From: Marinobacter sp. EhC06
GTDB lineage: Bacteria; Pseudomonadota; Gammaproteobacteria; Pseudomonadales; Oleiphilaceae
Direction: 5' to 3'
Assembly: GCF_001650915.1 (NCBI RefSeq)
Contig: NZ_LXYO01000015.1
Coordinates: 1-56,639, forward strand
DNA length: 56,639 nucleotides
Shown: positions 36,882 to 44,704 of the stretch, one piece after another
Position numbering within the stretch: position 1 is the stretch's first letter
How the letters are laid out: every line of letters begins with the position of its first letter
Notes under the pieces: generated by a model
The model's input: the letters and a program-made list of their open reading frames with translations, nothing else
What the model was told of the DNA's origin: nothing
Database searches by the model: none
Translations under genes and position numbers: made by a program

Positions 36882-37600
36882 TAGGGGCTAGAACCGGTTT
36901 GAGTTTCCTGTGCTAAGTTTTTCTACCACCAGATTCCGATTTTCCATAATCGATCGGCGATCACTCAGACGTCTCGACGGCTGAAACTAGACCAAAACGC
37001 GTGAGATCCGAATGTTCGCTTTTGTTTAAGAGCTTGATATCGCACTTCGCCCCAATACCATCGTGTCCCTGCTATGCGGGGCCAGTTTAAGGTTACAAAG
37101 CACGGCCATGTCGTAGAGGATTCTCTGAGAGCGCTCCCCCTCCCGGCGATTCACCAAAAACGACGGGAAACTGCGTTTGACTGGATCGACTCACAATTTG
37201 ACTCCGATGTGCTTCTAATCTCAAATAGCATCTGACCATGAGCTGGGGCCCCAAAGTGTCAGATAAGGTCTTGCGGCAGCAACCTCGGGTAGGCATGTGG
37301 CCCAAGTGGCTGCCCCGAGAAGTATAGATATTGAAAGCATGGGTCCTGGGCCGGAGTTTTGCATCGGGGGTCTTTTCTGCAGATCACTGGCGCCTACGAA
37401 TCCGACTTTAGCCGGGGGTCGATTTCCCAGCAACGGGTTGCCAGATAACGGATCAGCTGACGCCCGAAAACAAGTCCCCTTACTAAGAAACTCTACACTA
37501 AGAAAGTCTGAACAAATAAGTTAATCACTAACGGGCAACCAGGTTGTGTACAGTCTCGCCAAAAATGTCAGAATGATCTTTACGGAATTCACGTCGTTGC
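36882..37600. other. Long non-coding stretch
   Basis: About 720 bases between the IS3 end and a small open frame at 37626. The longest frames (for example 37297-37524) have no ribosome site or recognisable sequence. I see no RNA gene. It may be intergenic sequence with decayed insertions. Confidence 0.35.
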
Positions 37601-37625
37601 AAAATCAGGCGGAGGTGCAGACCAA

Positions 37626-37739
37626 ATGACCATAGAAACCGGAGTTTTGACCGCCATGACCATCGGCATCGTCGGCGCAGCCATCCTCACCGGCTGGTGT
37701 CTCTACTCAAGATATCGGGAAAATCAAAACACCAAGTAA
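37626..37739 (+). CDS. Small single-pass membrane protein (37 residues)
   Basis: ATG 37626 has GGAGGT nine bases upstream, one of the best ribosome sites in the window. The peptide begins MTIETGVLTAMTIGIVGAAI, crosses the membrane once (residues 7-27) and ends in a charged tail RYRENQNTK. It is unrelated by eye to known short subunits. It faces the exported-protein operon (convergent). Its size, ribosome site and clean helix support a real gene; function unknown. Confidence 0.55.
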   Translation: MTIETGVLTAMTIGIVGAAILTGWCLYSRYRENQNTK

Positions 37740-37760
37740 GCCCCACAGAGAAACTTCTTC

Positions 37761-38546
37761 TCATGGAACCAACCCAACGTATTTTGATGTGTTCTGCTCA
37801 TAGTTGAACGGCGCCAGCGGATATACCACGGTCGCCCCAGCATGGGCACCACTCCAGCATCCAGAGTGCTCCAAACCCAACGTATTTGGCTTTCCGACTG
37901 AGTGATACTGTATGTATGCGCGGTAGTCTTTTGCGACCTGAGAGGTTCGCTCCAGGCCAGCCAACATTTTATCTATTTTGTAGGTCGTATCCTGCGGTGG
38001 AACATTACCACTACAACGCATTGCAGCCACTTTCCCTGCTCGGGCATCGTAAGTGAGGACGGCCAGGTCCGCTCCAAACCCATTTTTTTGAATCAACTTC
38101 ACGCCGATTTGTTCCGCCGCTCGGTAGTAAAGCGCCGCCCTCCCGTACCTGTGATTCCATAGGGACAACGTACCCTGTAGCGCATAAACCATCAGAGTGA
38201 CCTTCGATGCGTGCTTTCTAGACCCATACATTAAATTGGAGTAGATGTGGTCATGATCAAGCCGCTGGATATACAGCTGCTCCGGATCTTTCGAAAGAGG
38301 CAACCGAAACTCATAACCATCGAAAATTGTATCTACCCGCTCATCCAGCGCCATTGCAACGAGCAGTCGAGCCGTGGCATCCCCGTCATTTGCAGCTCGG
38401 TCCATAATGTCTCGTGCCCGAGTCTTGTCAAAGTCCCATCCCGACGCTGGGAAGGATACCGCCAGCAGCATGGCCGCCATGATGCCCCACGCACACTTCG
38501 TCATACCAATACCTTCTCGTTGCCGCTTTGAAAAAACCAATCTCAT
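37761..38546 (-). CDS. Exported protein, last gene of LPP20/FlgT-like operon
   Basis: 261 residues from ATG 38546, which has GGAGG eight bases upstream; ATG 38504 is an alternative that gives a shorter, more usual signal peptide (AAMLLAVSFPASGWDF). I do not recognise a family. The mature part is mostly helical (ARDIMDRAANDGDATARLLV; RYGRAALYYRAAEQIGVKLI), reminiscent of Sel1/TPR-like solenoid helices, with a Cys pair (MRCSG..SGCWSG) that could form a disulfide. It begins 14 bases after the FlgT-like gene, so the four genes are co-transcribed. Confidence 0.8.
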   Translation of the reverse strand: MRLVFSKRQREGIGMTKCAWGIMAAMLLAVSFPASGWDFDKTRARDIMDRAANDGDATARLLVAMALDERVDTIFDGYEFRLPLSKDPEQLYIQRLDHDHIYSNLMYGSRKHASKVTLMVYALQGTLSLWNHRYGRAALYYRAAEQIGVKLIQKNGFGADLAVLTYDARAGKVAAMRCSGNVPPQDTTYKIDKMLAGLERTSQVAKDYRAYIQYHSVGKPNTLGLEHSGCWSGAHAGATVVYPLAPFNYEQNTSKYVGLVP

Positions 38547-38560
38547 TATCCCGCCCTCCT

Positions 38561-39733
38561 CTATTTCAGGTACTTCAACAACAACTGCTTAAAAATCGCA
38601 TTTGCATCAGAATCCTCTGCTGGATCGTCGGCTAGCAAATGACAGTCATATTCGCAGACGTGGTTTCCATAAAGGCTAAGCTCAGCTTTTACACCACGCC
38701 GCATGATCTCTATCACCTCGGCTTCATCTGCTGCCTCAAACGGGATTTTCACTGTAAAGCGATGGCCACAGTAGACTGCAGACGAGCCTCGCTCGACGGA
38801 GCCGCATTGCAGGTCGGATTTTCGTTTATCAAGTTGGGCGTCACCGCCGACGACATTGCCCTTCGTCAGCGATATCTCCCCTCTGGTTGCCTGTGATCGC
38901 TGGTAGCCCGTCTGCGCGGAATCCTCGGTCATTGGTTGAGCGGATACCAACAGGGCGTTTTTATAGAGAATGAAGTTAGCCACGTTCCTGCCAACTGATA
39001 GGCGCACCGGCAGAGGGTGTGCGAGTTCGTATCGCAGGCTTTTATCTACCCGGCGACTCGAGACGAGATCAACGGCAGCAGTATCGTTGGAAACTTTCAG
39101 AGGTCCTTCCGGTATTACCTGGTTGCCCTGAGGAGCAAGCGTGTGGACCAGTCGATAATAGGTGCCCCACCAGGACTGATTCACGATGATATCCACATAA
39201 ATACTGCCTGTGATCTGGTGAACATCGACAGCCGAGACATCATAGGATCGGAGTACGATGGCATAACCCGCGTTCAGTTGATGGCGCGGGCCGATCAGAA
39301 ACTCATCTAAGAGACGACGATACTCGCCGACCAACTGCTGAGCCTGATCCCAACTCCGCACATCCTCAATTCGCTGATCCCACGTTTTTATCTCCTCCGG
39401 TACGATTCCGGCAATATCCTTTTCAGCCAGAGTCACCTGCAGACGCACATGCACCCCATCAAAGATTTCACGCTCTTCTAAAAGGTCGTAGCTCTGGACC
39501 CGGCCACTGGTAACAGCGGTGGCCATTGAATGAAACTGGTCGCCATTCATTGTTGTCACGGAAAAAACCTCACTACCTAACGTCTCGACCAAGGCCTTAC
39601 TCAACGCCGCATCAATAGCGGTGTCCCGATCCGACCCTGTAGCACCCACGGTGACAACGGTGTTCGCAACAGCGAAAACCGGCAGGAAGAGAGCAGCTGC
39701 CACCTTGACCAAAAATCTCAACATCACACTCAT
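38561..39733 (-). CDS. Exported protein with FlgT-N-like domain
   Basis: 390 residues with a signal peptide (KVAAALFLPVFAVANT). Residues 25-105 (VTVGATGSDRDTAIDAALSK, ALVETLGSEVFSVTTMNGDQ, SGRVQSYDLLEEREIFDGVH, VRLQVTLAE) match the pattern of the FlgT N-terminal domain: a gene-dosage-type helix after the start, T-x-x-N-G, then S-G-x-V. The rest has four Cys (LQCGS, VYCGH, HVCEYDCHL) and is not recognised. FlgT is a periplasmic ring protein of sodium-driven flagella, but no motility genes lie nearby. AAGGGGG precedes ATG 39733. Confidence 0.75.
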   Translation of the reverse strand: MSVMLRFLVKVAAALFLPVFAVANTVVTVGATGSDRDTAIDAALSKALVETLGSEVFSVTTMNGDQFHSMATAVTSGRVQSYDLLEEREIFDGVHVRLQVTLAEKDIAGIVPEEIKTWDQRIEDVRSWDQAQQLVGEYRRLLDEFLIGPRHQLNAGYAIVLRSYDVSAVDVHQITGSIYVDIIVNQSWWGTYYRLVHTLAPQGNQVIPEGPLKVSNDTAAVDLVSSRRVDKSLRYELAHPLPVRLSVGRNVANFILYKNALLVSAQPMTEDSAQTGYQRSQATRGEISLTKGNVVGGDAQLDKRKSDLQCGSVERGSSAVYCGHRFTVKIPFEAADEAEVIEIMRRGVKAELSLYGNHVCEYDCHLLADDPAEDSDANAIFKQLLLKYLK

Positions 39734-39736
39734 GGC

Positions 39737-40591
39737 TCAGCCCCCTTTTACCCAGCCCAGGAGGAAGCTTTCAGCAACTGCTTCCTCGCCTTCCCACCAA
39801 ACTCGTTCAGCAACAACTTCCGACCGCACGAATCCTGTGGCGCTGGAGTGACTCATATCGACTTGTTGGCCGGACTTCGCCGAGACAGCTCTGATGGAGG
39901 CGCCTTTCAGGCGATTAACTAGAGAAACTCGTCCTATGTGACGGGCCTTCCGTCGCGCTTCGTATTCCACAGAAATTCGCAGTTCGTTTGATCCGCTCAG
40001 GGCGGACGCTTGCTCCTGAACAACCGCGTAACGGTAACCGTTTACTCCATTGCGCCTTGAGATCCCTGCCAATCGGTAAGCCTCAATCTTGCGGAGAACT
40101 TCTGCCCTGTGGGCGCGAGCCACTTCATCACGCGCAGCCTCAACAGACTCGATCGGAAGGCTCAAACGAAAATACCCGTTCACAGCAGTGCCGGAGGAGT
40201 GAGCAACGAACTGTGAATCACCACCATGAAAGAAGCCCCGCGAGGAAATGTCGGTATAGCGTTCCCCCGACAATGAATATTGGGTGATGGCGCCTTCACC
40301 TTTCTGTGAGGACTCCACGAGCTTCTGGCTAGTAATCACCACGCCGCCGACCGCCAGGAGGAACTGTGTTTGGGCATCACTTCGTGCCCGGGTCTTTGCC
40401 TGCGCTATTGAGTCGCCCTGCCCGATTCCCACAAATACCATCCGCCTGCCGCCAGGCTCCCGAAATTGAGTTTGTGAGGTCCACGATGGAAGCTCAGCGG
40501 ACTTCAGGACAGGTGTATCGTTTGCGCTGGCCATACCAGATGCCATAAAAAGAAGACTGATCGCGATTAGAAGAACACCTCTATTCATCAT
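39737..40591 (-). CDS. Exported LPP20-like protein
   Basis: 284 residues with a signal peptide (LLIAISLLFMASGMASANDT). The middle shows the LPP20-fold pattern VFVGIGQGDSIAQAKTRARS then DAQTQFLLAVGGVVITSQKL, that is, G-x-G-x-[AS]..A..A...A, as in FlgP and Helicobacter LPP20. The C-terminal half is not recognised. The start overlaps the lipoprotein gene by ATGA, and the FlgT-like gene follows after three bases. It is probably periplasmic or outer-membrane associated. Confidence 0.75.
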   Translation of the reverse strand: MMNRGVLLIAISLLFMASGMASANDTPVLKSAELPSWTSQTQFREPGGRRMVFVGIGQGDSIAQAKTRARSDAQTQFLLAVGGVVITSQKLVESSQKGEGAITQYSLSGERYTDISSRGFFHGGDSQFVAHSSGTAVNGYFRLSLPIESVEAARDEVARAHRAEVLRKIEAYRLAGISRRNGVNGYRYAVVQEQASALSGSNELRISVEYEARRKARHIGRVSLVNRLKGASIRAVSAKSGQQVDMSHSSATGFVRSEVVAERVWWEGEEAVAESFLLGWVKGG

Positions 40592-41157
40592 TCGTCCTCC
40601 CCTAGCCGACGCAGATCTTCCAATTCACCGGACCTTCCAACATGAAGCGAATTCATCGTCATGGCGGACTGAACAAATGCGTTGAAGAAGGTTTTGCCGG
40701 TTCGGCTATCCAACCATTGCTCAAATCGAGAATTCTCCACTGTCATTGAGTTCACGGCGTGAACAGACAGCTGCTGTGTAATCCGGTTCAGCTCCTGCAC
40801 TGGGTCTTGTACCCCACTCTGCGTATTAGCTCCGCTTTCAATTCGCTCGACCTTGTCCTCGACCTGGCTGGAAAAATAGTTAGCGATCTGGCGGCGTGCG
40901 TCATCCAGGGCAGCATCTCGCGCGCCCTTTTGCGTGCTGTGCCGGTTACTCATCCCGACCACACGGACAGCCTGGTCTGCTGAATCTTTTCTTGCAGCCG
41001 GCATAAGTGTCCACGCTGGGCGAGCGCTTTCTCCGTCCGATGTCCAGATTAGCTTTTCGGCGACCACGGGAGGCTCGTAAGTAGTAGTGCAAGCGGTCAT
41101 AAAAATGACCAGAGAGAGTGTCGCAGAGAGACGAATAGTCAGTTTGAAATTTACCAT
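40588..41157 (-). CDS. LPP20-like lipoprotein
   Basis: 189 residues from ATG 41157 (AGGTG five bases upstream); the signal ends LVIFMTAC, a clear lipobox, and residue +2 is Thr, favouring the outer membrane. The mature part has the LPP20 pattern VRVVGMSNRHSTQKGARDAA, LDDARRQIANYFSSQVEDKV. FlgP of Vibrio is a related outer membrane lipoprotein that builds the flagellar H-ring. It is the first gene of the four-gene operon, and its pairing with a second LPP20-like protein and a FlgT-N-like protein recalls flgOPT, without flagellar context. Confidence 0.82.
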   Translation of the reverse strand: MVNFKLTIRLSATLSLVIFMTACTTTYEPPVVAEKLIWTSDGESARPAWTLMPAARKDSADQAVRVVGMSNRHSTQKGARDAALDDARRQIANYFSSQVEDKVERIESGANTQSGVQDPVQELNRITQQLSVHAVNSMTVENSRFEQWLDSRTGKTFFNAFVQSAMTMNSLHVGRSGELEDLRRLGEDE

Positions 41158-41246
41158 TTTGCACCTGTGTCGCAATTGAGGGATCAGCTTCTATTTTCCT
41201 CATTAATCGCGATCTGCAACCCGGTCACTTCCAAACTGACAAAAAA

Positions 41247-41516
41247 CTACTCATGTGTTTGTGGTGGTCGGGGCGGCTCGCCGGCTCTGCCCATAATTCC
41301 CCATAAAAGTCGGATAGCGCTGTCATAATCTCTGGCCGTCGTCGGCGCGAAATCGTGAGCTCTATAAAACTCATGAATCTGCCTTCGGCCAATTTGTTCT
41401 GGCGCCCTGCCGCACCACTTAACAAATCGTTCTACACGTTGGAGCTGGCGTTTCCTTGCAACTTTCCCTCCTCGACGGGCATGCTGATGCAGCTTATAAA
41501 AGAGTTCTTGATTCAT
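41247..41516 (-). CDS. Small recombinase-associated protein, core-binding-like
   Basis: 89 residues, overlapping the integrase stop by ATGA. The sequence (KRQLQRVERFVKWCGRAPEQ, RRQIHEFYRAHDFAPTTARD, YDSAIRLLWGIMGRAGEPPR) has the look of the helical core-binding domain of tyrosine recombinases: a first helix, then H-x-x-x-F-Y, T-x-R-D-Y and a final helix. It has no catalytic domain. It may be a directionality or DNA-clamping partner of the integrase (inference). Confidence 0.7.
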   Translation of the reverse strand: MNQELFYKLHQHARRGGKVARKRQLQRVERFVKWCGRAPEQIGRRQIHEFYRAHDFAPTTARDYDSAIRLLWGIMGRAGEPPRPPQTHE

Positions 41517-42439
41517 GGCCTTCCTCCAATATAGGAACTCACAACGTCAGTCCTGCCGTGTCCCAGTTCGACTGCAATCACTTTTCGCGCCGCCATATCG
41601 TCCGCTTTCGATGCCTTGCCGCCATTAAGCGGCGGAAGTTCACCGGTAAGCTTCTGGTAGCGATCGCATGCGTACCCAGCTCGAAGGTCGTGCAACCCGG
41701 TCATTCCGTGGGCCTGGAGAATCTCTCGAGTATCTCTCAAGTCTCCCTCATAGAACTGGGCCCAAGTTTGATCCTCTGGCACTAGAGAGCGAGCCTCACC
41801 TTGAGCCGCAGAGGCAAGCTCCAGTGTCGCCAACTGTTGTTCAGTAATGATCGGCACTTCCCGTTTTCGGCCACCCTTGGTGCCGTGAATGATCGTGACC
41901 TTTTTACTTTTCTTCGCTTCTGTAAAAGCGGCTTTTGCGTCGATCAGGCTGCTTTCTTTGGATCGCAAACCAAGGTCTCGAGCCAGACACGTGATCGCAC
42001 GTCCTCGTTCACTCATGGCAGCCATTGCCGCGTCGACCGAACCGCGGTCTGTCGATGCAGGGGTGTTTTCACGCACGTGGCACCGCTGCGGTATTTTGCA
42101 GGTCTTGGTCGGACTCACCGATTGCCAATTACCTCTTGTGGCCGCTTGCATAACGGTATTCACCGCAGATACAAGGTTCTGAGCGTAGGCTGCAGACAGA
42201 TGACCTGTCTCGACCTGGCGAGCCAGCGCCTGGCCGTAATCAGTGACAAGATTAACTGTAATTTCCTCAAGTCTTCTCAGCCCCCTGTCTTTAGCGAACT
42301 GAGAAAAAAGATTGAATCGATCCGCAATAGTGGCTGCCGTCGAAAAACTGGCATTGCCGTCGGCCACCTCCCGATTCATGGCAAAGCGCCCGGCTTTGGC
42401 TATGTCACGAGTTTTCAAACCAAAATTATTTCCTCTCAT
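41513..42439 (-). CDS. Tyrosine recombinase (integrase)
   Basis: 308 residues. N-terminal core-binding region (ADRFNLFSQFAKDRGLRRLE, YGQALARQVETGHLSAAYAQ). Catalytic residues are visible: Arg in ARDLGLRSKESSLIDAKAA, Lys in HGTKGGRKREVPI, HDLRAGYACDRYQKL (His-x-x-Arg), VIAVELGHGRTDVVSSYIGG (His and the nucleophile Tyr). This resembles the Integrase_1 (PF12835) group. AGGGA precedes ATG 42439. It probably integrates the accessory segment that follows; attachment sites were not found. A small partner gene overlaps its end. Confidence 0.92.
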   Translation of the reverse strand: MRGNNFGLKTRDIAKAGRFAMNREVADGNASFSTAATIADRFNLFSQFAKDRGLRRLEEITVNLVTDYGQALARQVETGHLSAAYAQNLVSAVNTVMQAATRGNWQSVSPTKTCKIPQRCHVRENTPASTDRGSVDAAMAAMSERGRAITCLARDLGLRSKESSLIDAKAAFTEAKKSKKVTIIHGTKGGRKREVPIITEQQLATLELASAAQGEARSLVPEDQTWAQFYEGDLRDTREILQAHGMTGLHDLRAGYACDRYQKLTGELPPLNGGKASKADDMAARKVIAVELGHGRTDVVSSYIGGRP

Positions 42440-43290
42440 AACTGTTTCCCTGGCTGTTAAGTGATGCGCTGTGCTTCAGGTGCACGCAAACCCTCTGAGA
42501 GAAGACGCTTTGAGTGCCGGTGCGTCATGCCGGAATTCTGGTAAGCGGAGCTTTCCATTGCGGGATCGAGTGCTGTGGCGAAGTAAGTCGCGCGCGATAC
42601 CGACCCTGTCGTGATAGGACATTGGGTGGTACAGCCCCGGCGTAGGCATTGAGCCCCGCGCTCCAGATGGCGCGGCTCGAGCAATGGAAAGGGTGGTTAA
42701 AACTGAGAATACTTGGCCTGAAGCCACGTTTTCGTCCAGTTTCGTCCACCGAAGTTGGCGGCTAATCCCGCGCGTAGCACGGCCTAGCATTACATCGCTC
42801 TAACCTGTCTCTGTGTGAAATGATTTTTTTAAAAAGCAGTAGAACGAGTGACGATGCCCCAGTGGTGGCCTTATAAATCAGCCAGAACTATTCCACGTAT
42901 GGCGAAGTCGAGTCTAAAATTAAACGTCGAGGTTGGTTTGCAGCAGCATTGCGACAAAACGCATGCATGCGGCAAAAAAACTGAACGGAAACTCTCCGGA
43001 GAGGATCATTAAATCCCTACCGAGATGCTGAAACCGGGAGGTCCGGTACAGCTGTCTGAAGGTGACTCATTGGTGTGAGTCTTTGCGGTACTGCCGATTG
43101 GCAGGCGGCTTACCATCTAGTTCGACGGGATGGCCGCAGCTGTTCGAGGCCCAGCTAGCACTATTCCGCTATGCGTCGCGGACAAACGTTCTATTAAACT
43201 TTTCCATAATCTGAGTCATTCCGCAAGCTTCCAAAACAGACAAAATATCTTTTTCGGCCCCGTCTTTTCCGGGTTTTACCTGCGAAGTGT
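42440..43290. other. Non-coding region upstream of the integrase
   Basis: About 850 bases without a believable gene. It contains two direct TTCGTCCA copies at 42731-42738 and 42741-42748, one helical turn apart, and a GCATGCATGC palindrome near 42961-42970. Such short direct repeats beside an integrase may be arm-type binding sites (inference). Confidence 0.4.
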
Positions 43291-43293
43291 CAG

Positions 43294-43458
43294 GTGTACC
43301 TCTGGAGAACCTACAGGTTCACCAACGGTACCTTGGCGTAGATTTGAGTCGATGTCTCCGAAGCCTGTGTACCCACAGGTTCACCCAAGGTGCACTGATT
43401 CAGAAAACAATCTGGAGCCGTTTTTCCATGTGAACCCATGGGTTCACTGGCGGTACAC
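43294..43458. repeat. Three clusters of 7-mers at exact 11-bp steps
   Basis: Cluster A: GTGTACC 43294, GAGAACC 43305, GGTTCAC 43316, GGTACCT 43327. Cluster B: GTGTACC 43367, GGTTCAC 43378, GGTGCAC 43389. Cluster C: GTGAACC 43430, GGTTCAC 43441, GGTACAC 43452. Neighbours are always 11 bases apart (4-base gaps), and the central GGTTCAC copies are 62 and 63 bases apart. GTGNACC is the reverse complement of GGTNCAC, so each cluster is an inverted pair plus one more same-side copy. This is an ordered protein-binding array, such as operator, origin iteron or recombinase arm sites. Confidence 0.85.
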
Positions 43459-43654
43459 ACGAAAACTTAACCTTTGGCTCCTTTCTGGGACTTCTCGTTT
43501 CAATCGAACTGCCTCGCTGCAAAACTAGGCGGAAAAACTGTCATTTTGTTGCGGGTTTGCGATTTTTCAATCGGATATCTTGGATATGTAGGGCTCAGGG
43601 CCCTTCAACCTGGAAATATAACTTTCCCTTAGTAATCCGAGAGAGGACCAAGTA

Positions 43655-43957
43655 ATGAGAGACTCAAACGATAAAATCCATGAACATCCCCACCTGACCG
43701 ATCAGGAAATTGAAGACAACCCGGGAGTTTCCTTAATAGCGCTCATGATTTGGATGGCACTCCGTAATTGGAACTTTGAAAACTTTATCACTCCCCGAAG
43801 CGTTCGGAAAAACCTCAGCCTTACGCCCAAAGTACAGAAAGAAGCTTTTGAGGAACTTTCTGAGGCTGGGCTTCTGGTTCATCATCGGGTTCAGGTCTCA
43901 CAGAATCGGATCGAAGATTGGGTGATGGTTTTCGACCGTTCCTACAAGCGCTTCTAA
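43655..43957 (+). CDS. Small winged-helix-like protein downstream of the 7-mer array
   Basis: 100 residues. A helix LIALMIWMALRNWNFENFIT leads into RSVRKNLSLTPKVQKEAFEE and LSEAGLLVHHRVQ, which looks like a recognition helix and wing; it ends VFDRSYKRF. The ribosome site GAGAGAGGA is well placed before ATG 43655. The start lies about 200 bases after the repeat array, so it may be the binding protein, for example an autoregulator or excisionase (inference). I do not recognise a named family. Confidence 0.7.
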   Translation: MRDSNDKIHEHPHLTDQEIEDNPGVSLIALMIWMALRNWNFENFITPRSVRKNLSLTPKVQKEAFEELSEAGLLVHHRVQVSQNRIEDWVMVFDRSYKRF

Positions 43958-44045
43958 TGTGACGTTTTGACAGGTAGGAGGGCTGAATGCCGCTGATGTT
44001 GGCCATCACGCGGCTCCAGCCCTCAAACCAATCGTTGCCTTGATC

Positions 44046-44666
44046 TCAAGCCCCAGCCGTAGAATGAAACTCCGGCCTGAAGCCACTGGCAAAAACCTTC
44101 ACAACAGATCGCGGCGTCAAAACATCGACATTCTTCGGAAGCTTCTTAAAATCTGCTGGGCCATACCCGGAAAAGCTCCACTTAAGAACCTTGCCGTTAC
44201 AGACAGCATAACTGTCACCTTCTGACAGAAACATCGCGCCATGAGGCAACTCAGCCAAAGGGCCCTTCCACGTCACTTTTTGATCATCTTCCAGCCGTTC
44301 TTTATGCAGAATTTCATCTATCTCAGGCGCACGAATCGCCGAACTGCCGTCCCACTGGTTAGCGGTCATCCAAGCGTTTCGGAATTCGTTGTAACGGGCA
44401 CGTCGGCATTCGGCACAGGGCCTGTGCCCGGCTGCAAAAGCGGTCACCTCATCCAGAAAAAAGAGCTCCGTGTAAGCTTTCGGAGTCATCAATTCTCTTT
44501 TTCTTCCTTTAAACTCTAGCAAGCAGGTAATCCAGGCTTTAGTTTTAAACCGACGCCTCAATTCTTTGTCCGCATCGTGTAGCACGCCGCGATTACCCAT
44601 AAAGGTCCCTCTGGAGCTATCCCGTTCAATTGTTCCTTCGGGGGTAACGCGATTCTGTAAAGGCAT
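44046..44666 (-). CDS. Conserved protein with GHRPCAECRR motif, paralogue 1
   Basis: 206 residues from ATG 44666. Landmarks: MPLQNRVTPEGTIERDSSRG, FMGNRGVLHDADKEL, KAWITCLLEFKGRKRELMTP, ELFFLDEVTAFAAGHRPCAE and CRRARYNEF. The A-A-G-H-R-P-C-x-x-C piece resembles half of an Ada-type zinc site, but only two Cys are present. A second copy of the gene lies at 50386-51012, clearly homologous over its full length. The family function is unknown. Here it follows the ADP-ribosylglycohydrolase gene by 38 bases on the same strand, probably in one transcript. Confidence 0.85.
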   Translation of the reverse strand: MPLQNRVTPEGTIERDSSRGTFMGNRGVLHDADKELRRRFKTKAWITCLLEFKGRKRELMTPKAYTELFFLDEVTAFAAGHRPCAECRRARYNEFRNAWMTANQWDGSSAIRAPEIDEILHKERLEDDQKVTWKGPLAELPHGAMFLSEGDSYAVCNGKVLKWSFSGYGPADFKKLPKNVDVLTPRSVVKVFASGFRPEFHSTAGA

Positions 44667-44704
44667 GAGCACTGCTCCGTGTTGTATTTTTGATCTCGGC
44701 TACA

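Noticed and set aside
41801..42460. 219-codon plus-strand frame
   Set aside because: Antisense to the integrase, which has all catalytic residues.
42476..42790. 104-codon minus-strand frame upstream of the integrase
   Set aside because: No ribosome site, low-complexity basic composition and overlapping frames of similar length; more likely regulatory or attachment-site DNA.
42440..43290. tRNA gene as integrase target
   Set aside because: I looked for a cloverleaf and a T-loop GGTTCGA-type motif near the integrase and found none. The GGTTCAC words at 43316 onward belong to the 7-mer array.
43294..43458. CRISPR array
   Set aside because: The repeated units are 7-mers with 4-base gaps in both orientations, not 25-40-base repeats with unique spacers, and there are no cas genes.
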